Counted from the stretch's first letter, positions 7,158-16,195 are shown. The stretch is DNA of 64,000 nucleotides from Vibrio sp. 99-8-1 (GCF_013114595.1 NZ_VTXE01000005.1:1-64000), one strand, 5' to 3'. The notes: generated by a model from the letters alone, not told the origin. Numbers and translations are program-made.

Positions 7158-7723
7158 TGCAGCTCTCCTAATAGTTGCCTTCTTAGCTCTGGCTCTGAGG
7201 TGTTCTCAGACAACCAAATCGAAAGAAAAGCGGAAGAAAATCCATTGTCATCTATACGTCCAATGGCTTGGTCAGCAAAGTAAAACTCCCCTGCACCATT
7301 GGCTAGCTGAACAAAAGTAAGCTGATCTCCTTTGCTGACATCTGGCCAGATTTGTTTTAACGGCTCTAGCCACAACAAAATATCCATCGGTTTATAGCCA
7401 AGCTCTCGCCATTGATCTTCTGTTGCTTCAATAAGAGCTTGCTTAGATATTGATTTGTAATAGGTAATACGAAGTGCGGATGTCTGTTCATTAACCGCAT
7501 GCTGCGGCTCGATAAAGTACTCCGCTTTATACAACGTCCAAAAAAGATAGTTCATCTCACCTTCGCCCTGCTTGTCCAGCAAAGCCACCGGAGAGGCAGA
7601 CAGGTTATGGCTAAAAAACAGCACGAATAGCCACACTTTCGCCAGAATAAGCTTTGCCAAAACGGGCTTTATCAAAACAGGCTCTGCCGATATTTGTCGC
7701 ATTGATACAAATTGCCAGTTCAT
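7154..7723 (-). CDS. Chalcone isomerase-like protein
   Basis: The 189-residue product has a probable N-terminal membrane/signal segment (about residues 20-45) followed by a bacterial chalcone-isomerase-like domain, seen in GEGEMNYLFWTLYKAEYF and the later ALRITYYKSISKQALIE and FSSAFLSIWLS segments. Plant relatives act on flavonoids or bind fatty acids; a bacterial flavonoid reaction is unlikely here, and lipid binding is the better inference from the neighbouring fatty-acid-modifying genes. The ATG at 7723 has a GAGGTGAG ribosome binding site. It overlaps the DUF3833 gene by 4 bp and starts 49 bp after the DUF2878 stop. Confidence 0.78.
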   Translation of the reverse strand: MNWQFVSMRQISAEPVLIKPVLAKLILAKVWLFVLFFSHNLSASPVALLDKQGEGEMNYLFWTLYKAEYFIEPQHAVNEQTSALRITYYKSISKQALIEATEDQWRELGYKPMDILLWLEPLKQIWPDVSKGDQLTFVQLANGAGEFYFADQAIGRIDDNGFSSAFLSIWLSENTSEPELRRQLLGELQ

Positions 7724-7772
7724 AACTCACCTCGTGGTTTGTTTTCCCTCTGTCTACCACAGAGTGATTCGT

Positions 7773-8327
7773 TTAAGAGTGGTTGTTTTTGGAATGATTC
7801 ATTTTGCAGTACTCGGTATTCAAAACGCCTCTTGATGATAAAAACGTTGAGAACGTTCGATAACTCACAATCAATAACGGAAATAGCAGTCCCCAAGAGA
7901 GAGCAAGTGAGGCAATGAGCGTGGCATCCTGCAAGCCGGACTGCAAAGCGCCTGCCTGTATACCCGCCCAGTAGCTACTTGTCCCACCAACGGCACCAAA
8001 CGCCATTAGCAACCAGATAGGCTTGTTCACGAACCAGCTCAAACTGTGGTTGAAACTGATCACAAACAGTGACCAGAGCAGTGCCAACCAGAGAGGAAAG
8101 TCACCTAACTGGCTAGAGAAGCTGCCAATATTAAAATGGATAACATCCACCGTTATACCAATTAATGCCAGTGGTAATACCGCCAAGTCTTTTTTAGCTG
8201 AGGGCGACAATAAGAAATGAACGCCAAGCAAAGCGGCCAGTATTATATTGGCATTGACCGTTAAAAATGCCGCACTGAACCAGCTTGCTTGAAACAGTAC
8301 TAGGTTAATAATCCAAAACCGTTTCAT
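7773..8327 (-). CDS. DUF2878 family integral membrane protein
   Basis: A very hydrophobic protein of about 184 residues with roughly six membrane segments, matching DUF2878: an N-terminal NLVLFQASWFSAAF helix, the ITVDVIHFNIG motif between helices, and a GAVGGTSSYWAGIQAGAL segment. I chose the ATG at 8327, which follows GGGAGAAG; an upstream in-frame codon at 8342 is also possible. It overlaps the end of the methyltransferase gene by 23 bp, so the two are tightly coupled. The family has no assigned function; its repeated presence beside cyclopropane-synthase-like genes in such clusters points to membrane lipid modification. Confidence 0.8.
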   Translation of the reverse strand: MKRFWIINLVLFQASWFSAAFLTVNANIILAALLGVHFLLSPSAKKDLAVLPLALIGITVDVIHFNIGSFSSQLGDFPLWLALLWSLFVISFNHSLSWFVNKPIWLLMAFGAVGGTSSYWAGIQAGALQSGLQDATLIASLALSWGLLFPLLIVSYRTFSTFLSSRGVLNTEYCKMNHSKNNHS

Positions 8328-9792
8328 GCTCTTCTCCCACAAATCGAGGTTTTCTCGCCACTATATGATGAGTGCTGATCACTCTTTCTATAAATGCCCC
8401 TTCGCAGTAACAAAAATAGAAGTGCCACAAGCGTTTAAAGCTTTGGTTATATTCGCGCTGCGAAGGATCATATTGCGGCTTAGTAGAATCACTCTGCTGC
8501 TGTTCTAGCTGCGGCCAATGCTTAATAAAACGCTGATCCCAGTCATGTAGCGTCCGAGCATAGTGCAAACCAATATCATCAACCTGCTCTATCACCATAT
8601 CGGTATTCTCTGCCATCTGCTGGCTAATAACCGCAATCGAAGGCAAGCATCCGCCGGGAAAAATATACTTTTGGATAAAATCGGTACTTTTGCGGTACTT
8701 CTCGTATCGAGCATCTGCAATAGTAATGGACTGGATCAGCATCTTACCGGTTGGCTTTAATAACGTTGAACAGGTGGTAAAAAAGCTATTAAGGTAATCA
8801 TGACCCACGGCCTCAATCATCTCTATTGATACCAACTTGTCATATTGTCCTGTTAGCTCGCGATAATCTTGTTTCAGCAGCGTTATATGATCTTCAAGGC
8901 CCAGTTGCTTAATCCGCTGCTGGGTGTAGTCATGCTGCTTATCAGAAATCGTGGTCGTGGTCACTTTGCAACCGATGGTTTGAGCCATATAAATAGCCAA
9001 CCCACCCCAGCCTGTACCAATTTCAATCACATGATCGGTCTCATTCAACTGCAACCTTTGACAAATAATGGCCATTTTCTGTTGCTGGGCCTGTTCAAGT
9101 GTTGACGCGCCATTGGCATAAATGGCCGAGGAGTATTGCATCGCAGGATCTAAGAAGCCTTGATACAGTTCATTACCAATGTCGTAGTGGGCTAATATAT
9201 TGCGCTTTGATCCTTGCTTGGAGTTGCTGTTTCGTCGTTGCAGTAAAAAATTACTGAGTTTATTTATCCAACGAGTTTTACTGTCTAGTGCATCAAGTTG
9301 AGACTGATTACGCGCCATAATCTGAATAACCTGAGTTAACTGAGGGGATGACCACTTACCATCAATATAGGCTTCAGCAGCACCAATGCTTCCCCCAGAA
9401 ACAATATCTTTGTAGAAGCTATCATCGTGTACCACGATGGTTGCCATCAACGTTGAGCAAGAGTGTTCATCACTTGATGAGGTCGCCAACCGGTCGCCAA
9501 ACAAAGTGCGGTTATCTCCTTCAATCACCTCTAATTTGGCGTCTTTTAACTGCTTAAGGACGCTAAAGATCATTTGGCGATAAGCGCTGTTTTTGCTGCT
9601 AATCATTTGATAAGCGTGATTATCGTCACCCTGCGTCTTTGCATTTAAAGGGACAACATTTGCAGAGAAGAGATTGGCGGAAGGCATATCGATTGCCGCT
9701 AGATCCTGTGCAGATAATTCATGTTCAGCGAGTTTCTGTGCAGACATGTCCTGAGAAGAAATAGCGTGATTTCGTTTGGCAATGTGACCCAT
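8305..9792 (-). CDS. Cyclopropane-fatty-acyl-phospholipid synthase family methyltransferase
   Basis: This 495-residue SAM-dependent methyltransferase belongs to the CFA synthase family, which methylenates or methylates double bonds in membrane phospholipid chains. The HYDIGNELYQGFLDPAMQYS region, the SAM-binding EIGTGWGGLAIYMAQ, and QKYIFPGGCLPS are all present in the expected order; the first 120 or so residues are a less conserved extension. The ATG at 9792 follows GAGG. It sits in an ECF11/ChrR operon together with an FAD-dependent oxidoreductase and DUF1365. In Rhodobacter sphaeroides a comparable pair in the singlet-oxygen regulon is linked to furan fatty acid synthesis (recalled, not checked), so a modified fatty acid other than a plain cyclopropane is possible. 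Confidence 0.9.
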   Translation of the reverse strand: MGHIAKRNHAISSQDMSAQKLAEHELSAQDLAAIDMPSANLFSANVVPLNAKTQGDDNHAYQMISSKNSAYRQMIFSVLKQLKDAKLEVIEGDNRTLFGDRLATSSSDEHSCSTLMATIVVHDDSFYKDIVSGGSIGAAEAYIDGKWSSPQLTQVIQIMARNQSQLDALDSKTRWINKLSNFLLQRRNSNSKQGSKRNILAHYDIGNELYQGFLDPAMQYSSAIYANGASTLEQAQQQKMAIICQRLQLNETDHVIEIGTGWGGLAIYMAQTIGCKVTTTTISDKQHDYTQQRIKQLGLEDHITLLKQDYRELTGQYDKLVSIEMIEAVGHDYLNSFFTTCSTLLKPTGKMLIQSITIADARYEKYRKSTDFIQKYIFPGGCLPSIAVISQQMAENTDMVIEQVDDIGLHYARTLHDWDQRFIKHWPQLEQQQSDSTKPQYDPSQREYNQSFKRLWHFYFCYCEGAFIERVISTHHIVARKPRFVGEEHETVLDY

Positions 9793-9842
9793 AAACACCT
9801 CAATATCCTTATTAATGTTTTCTAAACTAGTCTGTTACTTAG

Positions 9843-10628
9843 CTACCCATTCCCTGCACTGTTGGAGCCTTTTTTGTAAGGAACAAATGGCACTTTTTTC
9901 AAATACAGCTTCATCGCCTGCCAGTAAATCCCCACAACAATATTCAATGCCATAAAAGGCAGAGACGTCAGTGTTTTGGCTAAGTTTCGTCTATTGATGA
10001 CTCGTTTTTTAAGCGCTAACGTGGCATCAAACACCTTGTTATTTTTATGGTTCTCAATATGGATAATGGTTTTGTCACTGGGCGGTGTTATGCGCCAGTG
10101 ATAGGTCATATCCATCTGCATAAACGGTGACACATGGAAGTTCTTTTTCACCTTTTCGCCTTTCTCAGCGCGAACAAGATAGTAGTGTCTCTCGTTCCAT
10201 GGCGTATTGCTCACTTCCGCCAGCATGCATTGATAATCACCATTTTGGTCGTAGCAGAAGTAAAAATTAACCGGACTAAAATAGAGACCAAAGCATCGGC
10301 ACTGTGCCAGCATGATGACTCTATTTGAGCTCTGCCACTCTTCTCCTAACGACTGTACTTTTAAGGCAATACGTTGTTTCAGTTCACCAGGATCACTTTT
10401 TAAATAATCTTTTTCACAAAATCGTATTGGGTTAAACCAATGGGTTCCAAATAGACCACTACGCCTAGTCACCACTGGTACTTCATCAAGATCGAGCGCC
10501 ATCATATAAATAGGATAACTAAAGCTATGCTCAACGGCGCCAAAGCGACGATGACGAACATCACCAATATAGATGCCGCTATAGTCACCTTCCGTAACAT
10601 CTGCATTGCTTGCATCTGGTTGGCTCAT
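9843..10628 (-). CDS. DUF1365 family protein
   Basis: The 261-residue protein matches DUF1365: IYIGDVRHRRFGAVEHSFSY at the N-terminus, FNPIRFCEKDYL, a central NFYFCYDQ segment, and the EVSNTPWNERHYY motif. A C-terminal hydrophobic stretch (about 220-240) may touch the membrane. Function is unknown, but DUF1365 genes are almost always next to an FAD amine-oxidase-like gene and a cyclopropane-synthase-like gene, exactly as here, so it probably belongs to the same lipid modification. Its ATG overlaps the stop of the upstream oxidoreductase (ATGA). A sequence identical to the operon's sigma-factor promoter consensus lies inside this gene at 10368-10395. Confidence 0.88.
   Translation of the reverse strand: MSQPDASNADVTEGDYSGIYIGDVRHRRFGAVEHSFSYPIYMMALDLDEVPVVTRRSGLFGTHWFNPIRFCEKDYLKSDPGELKQRIALKVQSLGEEWQSSNRVIMLAQCRCFGLYFSPVNFYFCYDQNGDYQCMLAEVSNTPWNERHYYLVRAEKGEKVKKNFHVSPFMQMDMTYHWRITPPSDKTIIHIENHKNNKVFDATLALKKRVINRRNLAKTLTSLPFMALNIVVGIYWQAMKLYLKKVPFVPYKKGSNSAGNG
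10368..10395 (-). promoter_or_regulatory. Possible internal ECF11-type promoter
   Basis: Within the DUF1365 coding region the minus strand reads TGATCC (10395-10390), 16 bases, then CGTATT (10373-10368), identical in both boxes and spacing to the promoters of the sigma factor and the fasciclin gene. It would drive the methyltransferase and the three genes after it. The bases also encode Ser-Asp-Pro and Arg-Ile of a conserved part of DUF1365, so coincidence is possible. Confidence 0.35.
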
Positions 10629-11878
10629 AACGATACTCCAAACCTTTGAGTTACATCTAATGCGCTACGTACACCGTCTTCATGAAAACCGTTGTACCAA
10701 TAAGCGCCAACAAAATGCGTCTGGTTTTTGCCACAGATCTGCTCACGCTGCTTTTGTGCTGCAACACTCTGGCTGTTAAGTACAGGGTGGTGATAAACAA
10801 AACGGCGAATCACCTTATCTGGTTCAATATCACTACTCTGATTTAACGTGACACAAAAAGTAGTGCTGTCGTTGAGCCCTTGAAGAATATTCATATTGTA
10901 GGTGACGCAAGCGGGACGCGTGTTCTCTTGGTGCAACATATAATTCCAGCTTGCCCAAGCCAGTTTTCGTTTCGGCAATAAATTGATATCCGTATGCAAT
11001 ACCACCTCATTCCGACTAAATGGAATCGCCGATAATATTTGTTGCTCCTCGTCAGTTGGGTCTGCCAGCAAGGCAAGCGCTTGATCAGAATGACAAGAAA
11101 AAATCACTTCATCAAAATGCTGCGTTTCCCCCTCTTGCATCTCAATTACCACCCCTTGTTCCGTTCGTTTTATCGCACGAATGTCACTCTTTAGCTGAAC
11201 AGGTTGCTTAAGATGAGAAAGGATTTTATTGACATAACTTCTTGAACCTCCGGGAACCACGTACCATTGAGGTCGGTCAGTAATATTGAGTAATCCATGG
11301 TTATAAAAAAACTGAATAAAGAACTTAAGCTCAAACGTTTCCATCTCTTTTAAACTTGTCGACCATATCGCCGCTCCCATTGGCAAAATATAGTGCTGAC
11401 TAAAAAAGTCCGAAAAGCCATGTTGATTTAAAAACTGTCCCAGTTTTTGCTGTTCATCAATACTGTCTTGTTGGTATAGCCGCTTGCACAGTTTGTTAAA
11501 TCGAATGATCTCAACAATAAAGCGCCAAAATTGCACACTAAACAAGTTACTTCTCTGAGCAAACAGAGCATTTATGCCATGACCATTATATTCAAAGCCA
11601 CTATCACGATTGTGTACACTAAAGCTCATCTCTGTGGCTTGTCGTTCTATTCCTAGCTGTTGCAACAAACGGTTGAAATTGGGGTAAGTTCGGTCATTAA
11701 ACACAATAAAACCGGTGTCAATGGCGTATTCTTTATGGTTGTGAACAATATCAACCGTTGCCGTATGTCCACCGACATAATCATTTTTTTCAAACACAGT
11801 TACATGGTGTTTTTTGCTCAATAAGTAGGCGCAAGTCAGCCCAGATATACCACTTCCAATGATTGCAATTTTCTTCAT
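10625..11878 (-). CDS. FAD-dependent amine-oxidase-like oxidoreductase
   Basis: This 417-residue protein begins MKKIAIIGSGISGLTCAYLL, a dinucleotide-binding GxGxxG motif at the very N-terminus, followed by FEKNDYVGGHTATV, the usual FAD-contacting GGH segment, and DTGFIVFNDRTYPNF. This arrangement is typical of the amine-oxidase/phytoene-desaturase-like proteins found with DUF1365 and CFA-type genes. I start it at the ATG at 11878, immediately after the SDR stop, because that places the nucleotide-binding motif at the N-terminus. It is probably a desaturase or dehydrogenase acting on a membrane fatty acyl chain; this is inferred from its neighbours rather than seen. Confidence 0.88.
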   Translation of the reverse strand: MKKIAIIGSGISGLTCAYLLSKKHHVTVFEKNDYVGGHTATVDIVHNHKEYAIDTGFIVFNDRTYPNFNRLLQQLGIERQATEMSFSVHNRDSGFEYNGHGINALFAQRSNLFSVQFWRFIVEIIRFNKLCKRLYQQDSIDEQQKLGQFLNQHGFSDFFSQHYILPMGAAIWSTSLKEMETFELKFFIQFFYNHGLLNITDRPQWYVVPGGSRSYVNKILSHLKQPVQLKSDIRAIKRTEQGVVIEMQEGETQHFDEVIFSCHSDQALALLADPTDEEQQILSAIPFSRNEVVLHTDINLLPKRKLAWASWNYMLHQENTRPACVTYNMNILQGLNDSTTFCVTLNQSSDIEPDKVIRRFVYHHPVLNSQSVAAQKQREQICGKNQTHFVGAYWYNGFHEDGVRSALDVTQRFGVSL

Positions 11879-11880
11879 TT

Positions 11881-12591
11881 TTAGGCCATCCTTGTCGCAA
11901 CGTGCTGCCAAACCTTGGCAGGTAAAAAACGAAACAGCTTCATGATAAATACAAACAGCAGTGGGAAATTGATCTCAGTTTTTCCCTTTTCTATTCCTGC
12001 CATGATTTTGTTTGCCGCTTGGTGACTATCCATCAGCATCGGCATAGCAAAGGTGTTTCTTTCGGTAAGTGGCGTGTCTACAAAGCCCGGTTGAACTAAG
12101 GTAACGCCAATATTATGGGGTTTTAAGGTTATGGATAAGGTGTTGGCTAAATAACTTAAAGCCGCTTTCGATGCCCCATAAGCTTCCGCTCTTGGCAATG
12201 GAATAATGGCCGCGCTGGAGCTGATTAATACCAACCTTCCCCCCTGTTTAAGGTTATTTAACCAAGCCTGCAAACAGTAGCCAATGGAGATAAGGTTAAT
12301 GTTGATAACTCGCTCAAATAGCTTGGCATCAAAGCCTAAAGGAGAGTCAATATATTCACAGTCTCCGGCATTTAGAATAAGCAGGTCGATCTCTTGATCA
12401 ATAGACGGGTAATGATCAACCTCGGTTAAGTCAAAACAGAGTGGCGTAATACGCTCCCCTTGTTCAGCCAAAGCTGACAGCTTTGCCCTGTTTCGCCCAC
12501 ACGCGATAACATCAGCACCTTGACGGTCATAAGTTATCGCCAGTTTCTCTCCAATTCCTGATGTACAGCCAGTAATCATTACTCTCATCAT
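11881..12591 (-). CDS. SDR family NAD(P)-dependent oxidoreductase
   Basis: A 236-residue classical short-chain dehydrogenase: TGCTSGIGEKLA near the N-terminus is the TGxxxGxG cofactor site, LILNAGD is the NNAG-equivalent, LISSSAA supplies the catalytic serine, and YGASKAAL the YxxxK pair. The C-terminal part (VQPGFVDTPLTERN) is typical. The basic residues after the first strand suggest NADP preference, but weakly. It is translationally coupled to the upstream NTF2-like gene (ATGA overlap) and followed after 2 bp by the FAD oxidoreductase, so it belongs to the same stress operon. Substrate unknown. Confidence 0.9.
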   Translation of the reverse strand: MMRVMITGCTSGIGEKLAITYDRQGADVIACGRNRAKLSALAEQGERITPLCFDLTEVDHYPSIDQEIDLLILNAGDCEYIDSPLGFDAKLFERVININLISIGYCLQAWLNNLKQGGRLVLISSSAAIIPLPRAEAYGASKAALSYLANTLSITLKPHNIGVTLVQPGFVDTPLTERNTFAMPMLMDSHQAANKIMAGIEKGKTEINFPLLFVFIMKLFRFLPAKVWQHVATRMA

Positions 12592-13019
12592 TGACCTACC
12601 CGATTATTGATTAGCTTGACCAGCGTGCCGACGACTGGAATATGTTGATAAACCATCGCCCCCACATCGAAATAGTCCCGGTGATAAATCACCAAACCAT
12701 CTTTTTCTTCTAGGCGCGAGTGACCGTCAATTGAGATAGGCTGCTGGCGGTTGAGCTTGTTGTGGCTAAATGTCATGGTCCAGTACACCGCCGCTTGATC
12801 ATTACCGGCAATCACGTCAGTAATAATAAACTGGCAAGAGATTACATTAAGGTAGCTCTGCTTAAAGTACGCTAACAACGACTCTCTTCCCGAGACTCTA
12901 TGCATAGGGTCAATAAACTCCACCTCGGAGTGATAAATAGCAGACAACGAATCCAGATTATCAGTACCTAGCTCACTGTAAACGGTGCAAAATTTGTCTA
13001 TCCATAGTGCTTTTTCCAT
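12588..13019 (-). CDS. NTF2/SnoaL-like protein
   Basis: From the ATG at 13019 this is a 143-residue cone-shaped NTF2-like protein. WIDKFCTVYSELG, EVEFIDPMHRVSGRESLLAYF and the late GHSRLEEKDGLVIYHRDYFDVG segment fit the SnoaL/NTF2-like superfamily seen in ECF11 clusters. An upstream in-frame start at 13085 would run into the photolyase gene and is less likely. It lies 10 bp after the photolyase stop and overlaps the SDR start by 4 bp. Its function in these operons has not been established; a small-molecule isomerase or binding role is the usual guess for the fold. Confidence 0.78.
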   Translation of the reverse strand: MEKALWIDKFCTVYSELGTDNLDSLSAIYHSEVEFIDPMHRVSGRESLLAYFKQSYLNVISCQFIITDVIAGNDQAAVYWTMTFSHNKLNRQQPISIDGHSRLEEKDGLVIYHRDYFDVGAMVYQHIPVVGTLVKLINNRVGQ

Positions 13020-13029
13020 ACTGCTATCC

Positions 13030-14472
13030 CTAAAGCTGCTTAAAAAATGCCAACGCTCTATTGCGAGCAAAGTTATGATCAACAATCGCGGGCCAATAAC
13101 GGTCAGAGCTTTGCTTCTCTTCTATCACTTGCTGCTGCAGTAAAACCTGTTCGCTCTGCAAATACTGATGAGGAAAGTGAATGTACTTATCAGGCACTTC
13201 CTCTAGCTCTGGTAAATAACTACGTATGAACTCGCCATTTGGATCAAATTTTTTGCTCTGCAAGATGGGATTAAACATTCGAAAATAGGGTTGAGCATCG
13301 CACCCCGTGCTCGCTGCCCACTGCCAGCCGCCGTTGTTGGCGCTGTAATCACCGTCAATAAGGTGCGACATAAAAAAGCGCTCTCCCCAGCGCCAATCAA
13401 TTAATAGATGCTTGGTTAAAAAGCTCGCTACGATCATTCGTAGTCGGTTGTGCATCCATCCTGTACTGATCAGTTGCCTCATTGCGGCATCAACTATTGG
13501 GTAGCCCGTTCGACCTGTACACCACGCCTCAAACTCTGATGGCTGATTTAACCACGGTAGAGATTGATATTTAGTCACAAAGCATTCTCCGCGAATTAAC
13601 CTCGGAAAATGGACAAGTAAGTACTTATAGAAGTCACGCCAAATGAGTTCGTTTAACCAGGAAAATGCCTCATGTGTTTGGTCATAGAGAACATCCGGAT
13701 CGCGCTCGATCAACTCTTTTGCCAACCAACGGACACTCATGGCACCAATCGCCAGATAAGGAGAACAGCCAGAGGTTCCTTTAATGGCCGGATAATCTCT
13801 ATCTACTGCGTATTGCGGCAATTTCTCAGCAAAAAAATGGGGCAAAACACGCGCCATTACCACAGAGCTCAAAGGCCACTTCGATGAGTCACTTAGCGGA
13901 TAATCAACATTAAACTGTTGCAGCAGGCTTTTGTCATGGCAAGTGTCGGGAGTGGTACTCATATTAGGAGGGGAAACACACTCTATTCCCGTTAACTGCA
14001 CCTGTTTTAGCCACGCTTTCTTATAAGCGCTAAACACCTTAAATGGACTATTTTGCTGCGTTAACACTCTGTCAGCAGAGACCATCATTTGGCAGTCAAA
14101 CAGCTGCAAATGGATGCCCTGCTCGCTAACAGCTTGGTCTCGCTTCGTTTCGTACAACTCTAACTCACGATTAGCAAATACCAACTTGGTCTGTTGTTGC
14201 CGACAATAGTCAACCAAAACGCCGACCTGCTGGTCATAGTCTTCGGCTTGCAAATGAACCAGCTCAATACCAAGCAATTCAAATTCTTGATATAGCTGAA
14301 TTAGATGCCGCTTTAACAGGTCAATTTTAATCCCAGCGCTATTATGCTTATGCCACTGTTGGGGGGTAGAAATAAAGACCGCTTTCGTTACACCCTGCTT
14401 CAAGGACTCCGCTAACGCGGGGTTATCATGCAGCCGAACATCATTGCGAACCCATAAAATACCGCCACTCAA
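13030..14472 (-). CDS. phrB: Deoxyribodipyrimidine photolyase
   Basis: This 480-residue flavoprotein repairs UV-induced pyrimidine dimers with light. The N-terminal antenna-binding domain starts GGILWVRNDVRLHDNPAL; the C-terminal FAD and DNA-binding domain has TGYPIVDAAMRQL, WMHNRLRMIVASFL and the signature DYSANNGGWQWAASTG and PYFRMFNP. Length is normal for class I CPD photolyases. The start codon is TTG, overlapping the TGA stop of the upstream gene (TTGA), with GAGG upstream. Light repair fits an operon controlled by a singlet-oxygen-responsive sigma factor. A cryptochrome-like role cannot be excluded but the motifs favour photolyase. Confidence 0.93.
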   Translation of the reverse strand: MSGGILWVRNDVRLHDNPALAESLKQGVTKAVFISTPQQWHKHNSAGIKIDLLKRHLIQLYQEFELLGIELVHLQAEDYDQQVGVLVDYCRQQQTKLVFANRELELYETKRDQAVSEQGIHLQLFDCQMMVSADRVLTQQNSPFKVFSAYKKAWLKQVQLTGIECVSPPNMSTTPDTCHDKSLLQQFNVDYPLSDSSKWPLSSVVMARVLPHFFAEKLPQYAVDRDYPAIKGTSGCSPYLAIGAMSVRWLAKELIERDPDVLYDQTHEAFSWLNELIWRDFYKYLLVHFPRLIRGECFVTKYQSLPWLNQPSEFEAWCTGRTGYPIVDAAMRQLISTGWMHNRLRMIVASFLTKHLLIDWRWGERFFMSHLIDGDYSANNGGWQWAASTGCDAQPYFRMFNPILQSKKFDPNGEFIRSYLPELEEVPDKYIHFPHQYLQSEQVLLQQQVIEEKQSSDRYWPAIVDHNFARNRALAFFKQL

Positions 14473-15413
14473 TATCCATACCTCAGTTTTAACTCTGTTG
14501 GATGTGGCGAAAGATAAGCCTGAAGAGTTAAGTATTCATTAGGGTATTCACGCAAGTAGTGTTTTATCAAGGTTAACGGCACCAATAACGGGGTGTGGCC
14601 GTGCCGATAAGCTGCAATCTCATCGGTTAACTCTTTGGTGCGCTCTTTATTTAACTGCTTCTTAAAATAGCCTTGAATATGCTGCAAGGTATTAGTGTGA
14701 GTGGCTCGAGTGGCTTTGTGTTTTAGCGCCAACATTAACTGCTCGATATACTGTTCCGCCAGTTCTTGCAGTGGTAAGTCTGAATGAGCGAGAAAACGCC
14801 CAATCGTTCGATAACTTTCAACATGGTGACTCATCAACAGATATTTATGAGCACTGTGAAATTGAAGGACTTTATGTTTTGTCAGTCCACCATTCACCAG
14901 ATCTAACCACTTCTGATAAGTAAACACGCGAGTGATGAAGTTCTCTCTGATTACCGGATCATTTAACCGACCATTTTCCTCTACTGGCAGTGCGGGGTTT
15001 CCTTGCATAATTTGCTGGGCAAAGATGCCAACACCGTTGGACTCTGATCCTTTGCCGTGATGGTGGTACACTTTCACCCGTTCCATGCCACAAGTCGGAC
15101 TTTTAGCACAAAAGATAAAGCCCGCTAAGTCGCTGCTATTGCTGGAAATCTGCTTGCCATAAGCTTTAAGGGCGTCGGTAACATCACCACTACCGTCAGG
15201 GCGTGACACCGTAATGATGTTATCTGTTTTTATCTGTCTAATGGTGGGCCTAGGAATAGGTAGTCCCACAGCAACCTCTGGGCAAACAGGACGAAAATCA
15301 GCAAATTCCCCTAGCTGTTCCATGCAAAATGCTGAACGTTTATGACCGCTGTCATAGCGAACCTTTTGTCCTGATACACAAGCACTAATGCCTATCGTGA
15401 GTTTCCTTTCCAT
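14469..15413 (-). CDS. DUF523 and DUF1722 domain protein
   Basis: The 314-residue protein joins two domains. DUF523 (about 1-155) has GISACVSGQKVRYDSGHKR at the start, a RPVCPEVAVGLPIPRPTIR segment and FCAKSPTCG with conserved cysteines. DUF1722 (about 180-300, like E. coli YbgA) has KYLLMSHHVESYRTIGRF. Proteins of this make-up are regular partners of photolyase genes, as here, but their reaction is unknown; the cysteines suggest metal or sulfur chemistry. ATG at 15413 has an AAGGAGAG ribosome binding site. It is 26 bp downstream of the anti-sigma factor gene. Confidence 0.88.
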   Translation of the reverse strand: MERKLTIGISACVSGQKVRYDSGHKRSAFCMEQLGEFADFRPVCPEVAVGLPIPRPTIRQIKTDNIITVSRPDGSGDVTDALKAYGKQISSNSSDLAGFIFCAKSPTCGMERVKVYHHHGKGSESNGVGIFAQQIMQGNPALPVEENGRLNDPVIRENFITRVFTYQKWLDLVNGGLTKHKVLQFHSAHKYLLMSHHVESYRTIGRFLAHSDLPLQELAEQYIEQLMLALKHKATRATHTNTLQHIQGYFKKQLNKERTKELTDEIAAYRHGHTPLLVPLTLIKHYLREYPNEYLTLQAYLSPHPTELKLRYGY

Positions 15414-15439
15414 GATGCTCTCCTTCTACGCTCTGCCAG

Positions 15440-16195
15440 TTAATAGATAAATTTCCCCATTGGGTTAATTAACTGAGAAAGTCCTTTAGTAAAGTGCAGG
15501 CTGTCGCTCGATACCGTTAAACAAACGCACCCTTCTTGCGTGACAGGTGTATGGTTATGCTCTCCATCCAGCCAGATAAAATCGCCCGCGGCATAGTGCC
15601 CCATTTCATCATCAAAGCTACCTTGCAATAACAGGGTAATTTCAAAACCGTTATGGCTATGGCTAGGGATCCCGCCACCCGATTCAATAGATAGCAGACT
15701 CATTCTTAAATTGTCATCTTCCAGTGCCAGTCGAGATCGAGATAGCTTACCCAACGTCTGCCACTCTTTTAACGCAATTGAACGCATCGCCTGAGGCAAG
15801 ACTAATCGCTTACCTGCTACGTCTATTTCCTGCCTCTCAGGTAATTTATCTTGTGACTGCAGTTCAATAGTGGCGCTATCCTCCTGCTCACTAATAATAC
15901 TATTGATCATTGCCAACGCATCACTATCAGCTAAAGGGTCTTCTATAGCTATTTGATCCGCCAGATGTTCTTGGCTGGAAATTGCGTTGTAGGGTACATC
16001 GACCAAGCTTGTTTGTTCGGCAGCACTCTCTTGGGAAAAAAGTTGTTGTGCCATCTCAGCGGTAATGGCCTCTACCTGTTCGCGGCAATCGACGCATGTC
16101 TCAACATGGCTAGCAACAATAATGGAGACAGATGCGGGCAGTTCCCCTGCGGCAAAACGCTGCAATACTTCTGTTGTGGGGTGATATTTAATCAT
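15440..16195 (-). CDS. chrR: ChrR-type zinc anti-sigma factor
   Basis: This 251-residue protein has the two-part plan of ChrR. The N-terminal zinc-binding anti-sigma domain shows His5, then His30-x3-Cys34-x2-Cys37 (ASHVETCVDC), the same spacing as in Rhodobacter ChrR. The C-terminal cupin has SHSHNGFE and a later GEHNHTP, giving the His/Glu ligands expected for metal binding. It should hold the sigma factor inactive until singlet oxygen or organic hydroperoxide arrives. The linker between domains, acidic and serine-rich (about 45-125), is longer than I recall for the Rhodobacter protein. It overlaps the sigma gene by 8 bp; ATG at 16195 has GGGAGG. Confidence 0.92.
   Translation of the reverse strand: MIKYHPTTEVLQRFAAGELPASVSIIVASHVETCVDCREQVEAITAEMAQQLFSQESAAEQTSLVDVPYNAISSQEHLADQIAIEDPLADSDALAMINSIISEQEDSATIELQSQDKLPERQEIDVAGKRLVLPQAMRSIALKEWQTLGKLSRSRLALEDDNLRMSLLSIESGGGIPSHSHNGFEITLLLQGSFDDEMGHYAAGDFIWLDGEHNHTPVTQEGCVCLTVSSDSLHFTKGLSQLINPMGKFIY

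Noticed and set aside
6594-7320. Plus-strand frames across the DUF3833 and chalcone-isomerase-like genes
   Set aside because: The minus-strand genes have signal sequences, family motifs and coupled start/stop codons, while the plus-strand frames have none.
13211-13238. TGATCC-N16-CGTAGT on the minus strand inside the photolyase gene, close to the ECF11 promoter pattern
   Set aside because: The last two bases differ, and the stretch encodes the conserved Lys-Phe-Asp-Pro and Ile-Arg of photolyases, so coding constraint explains it.
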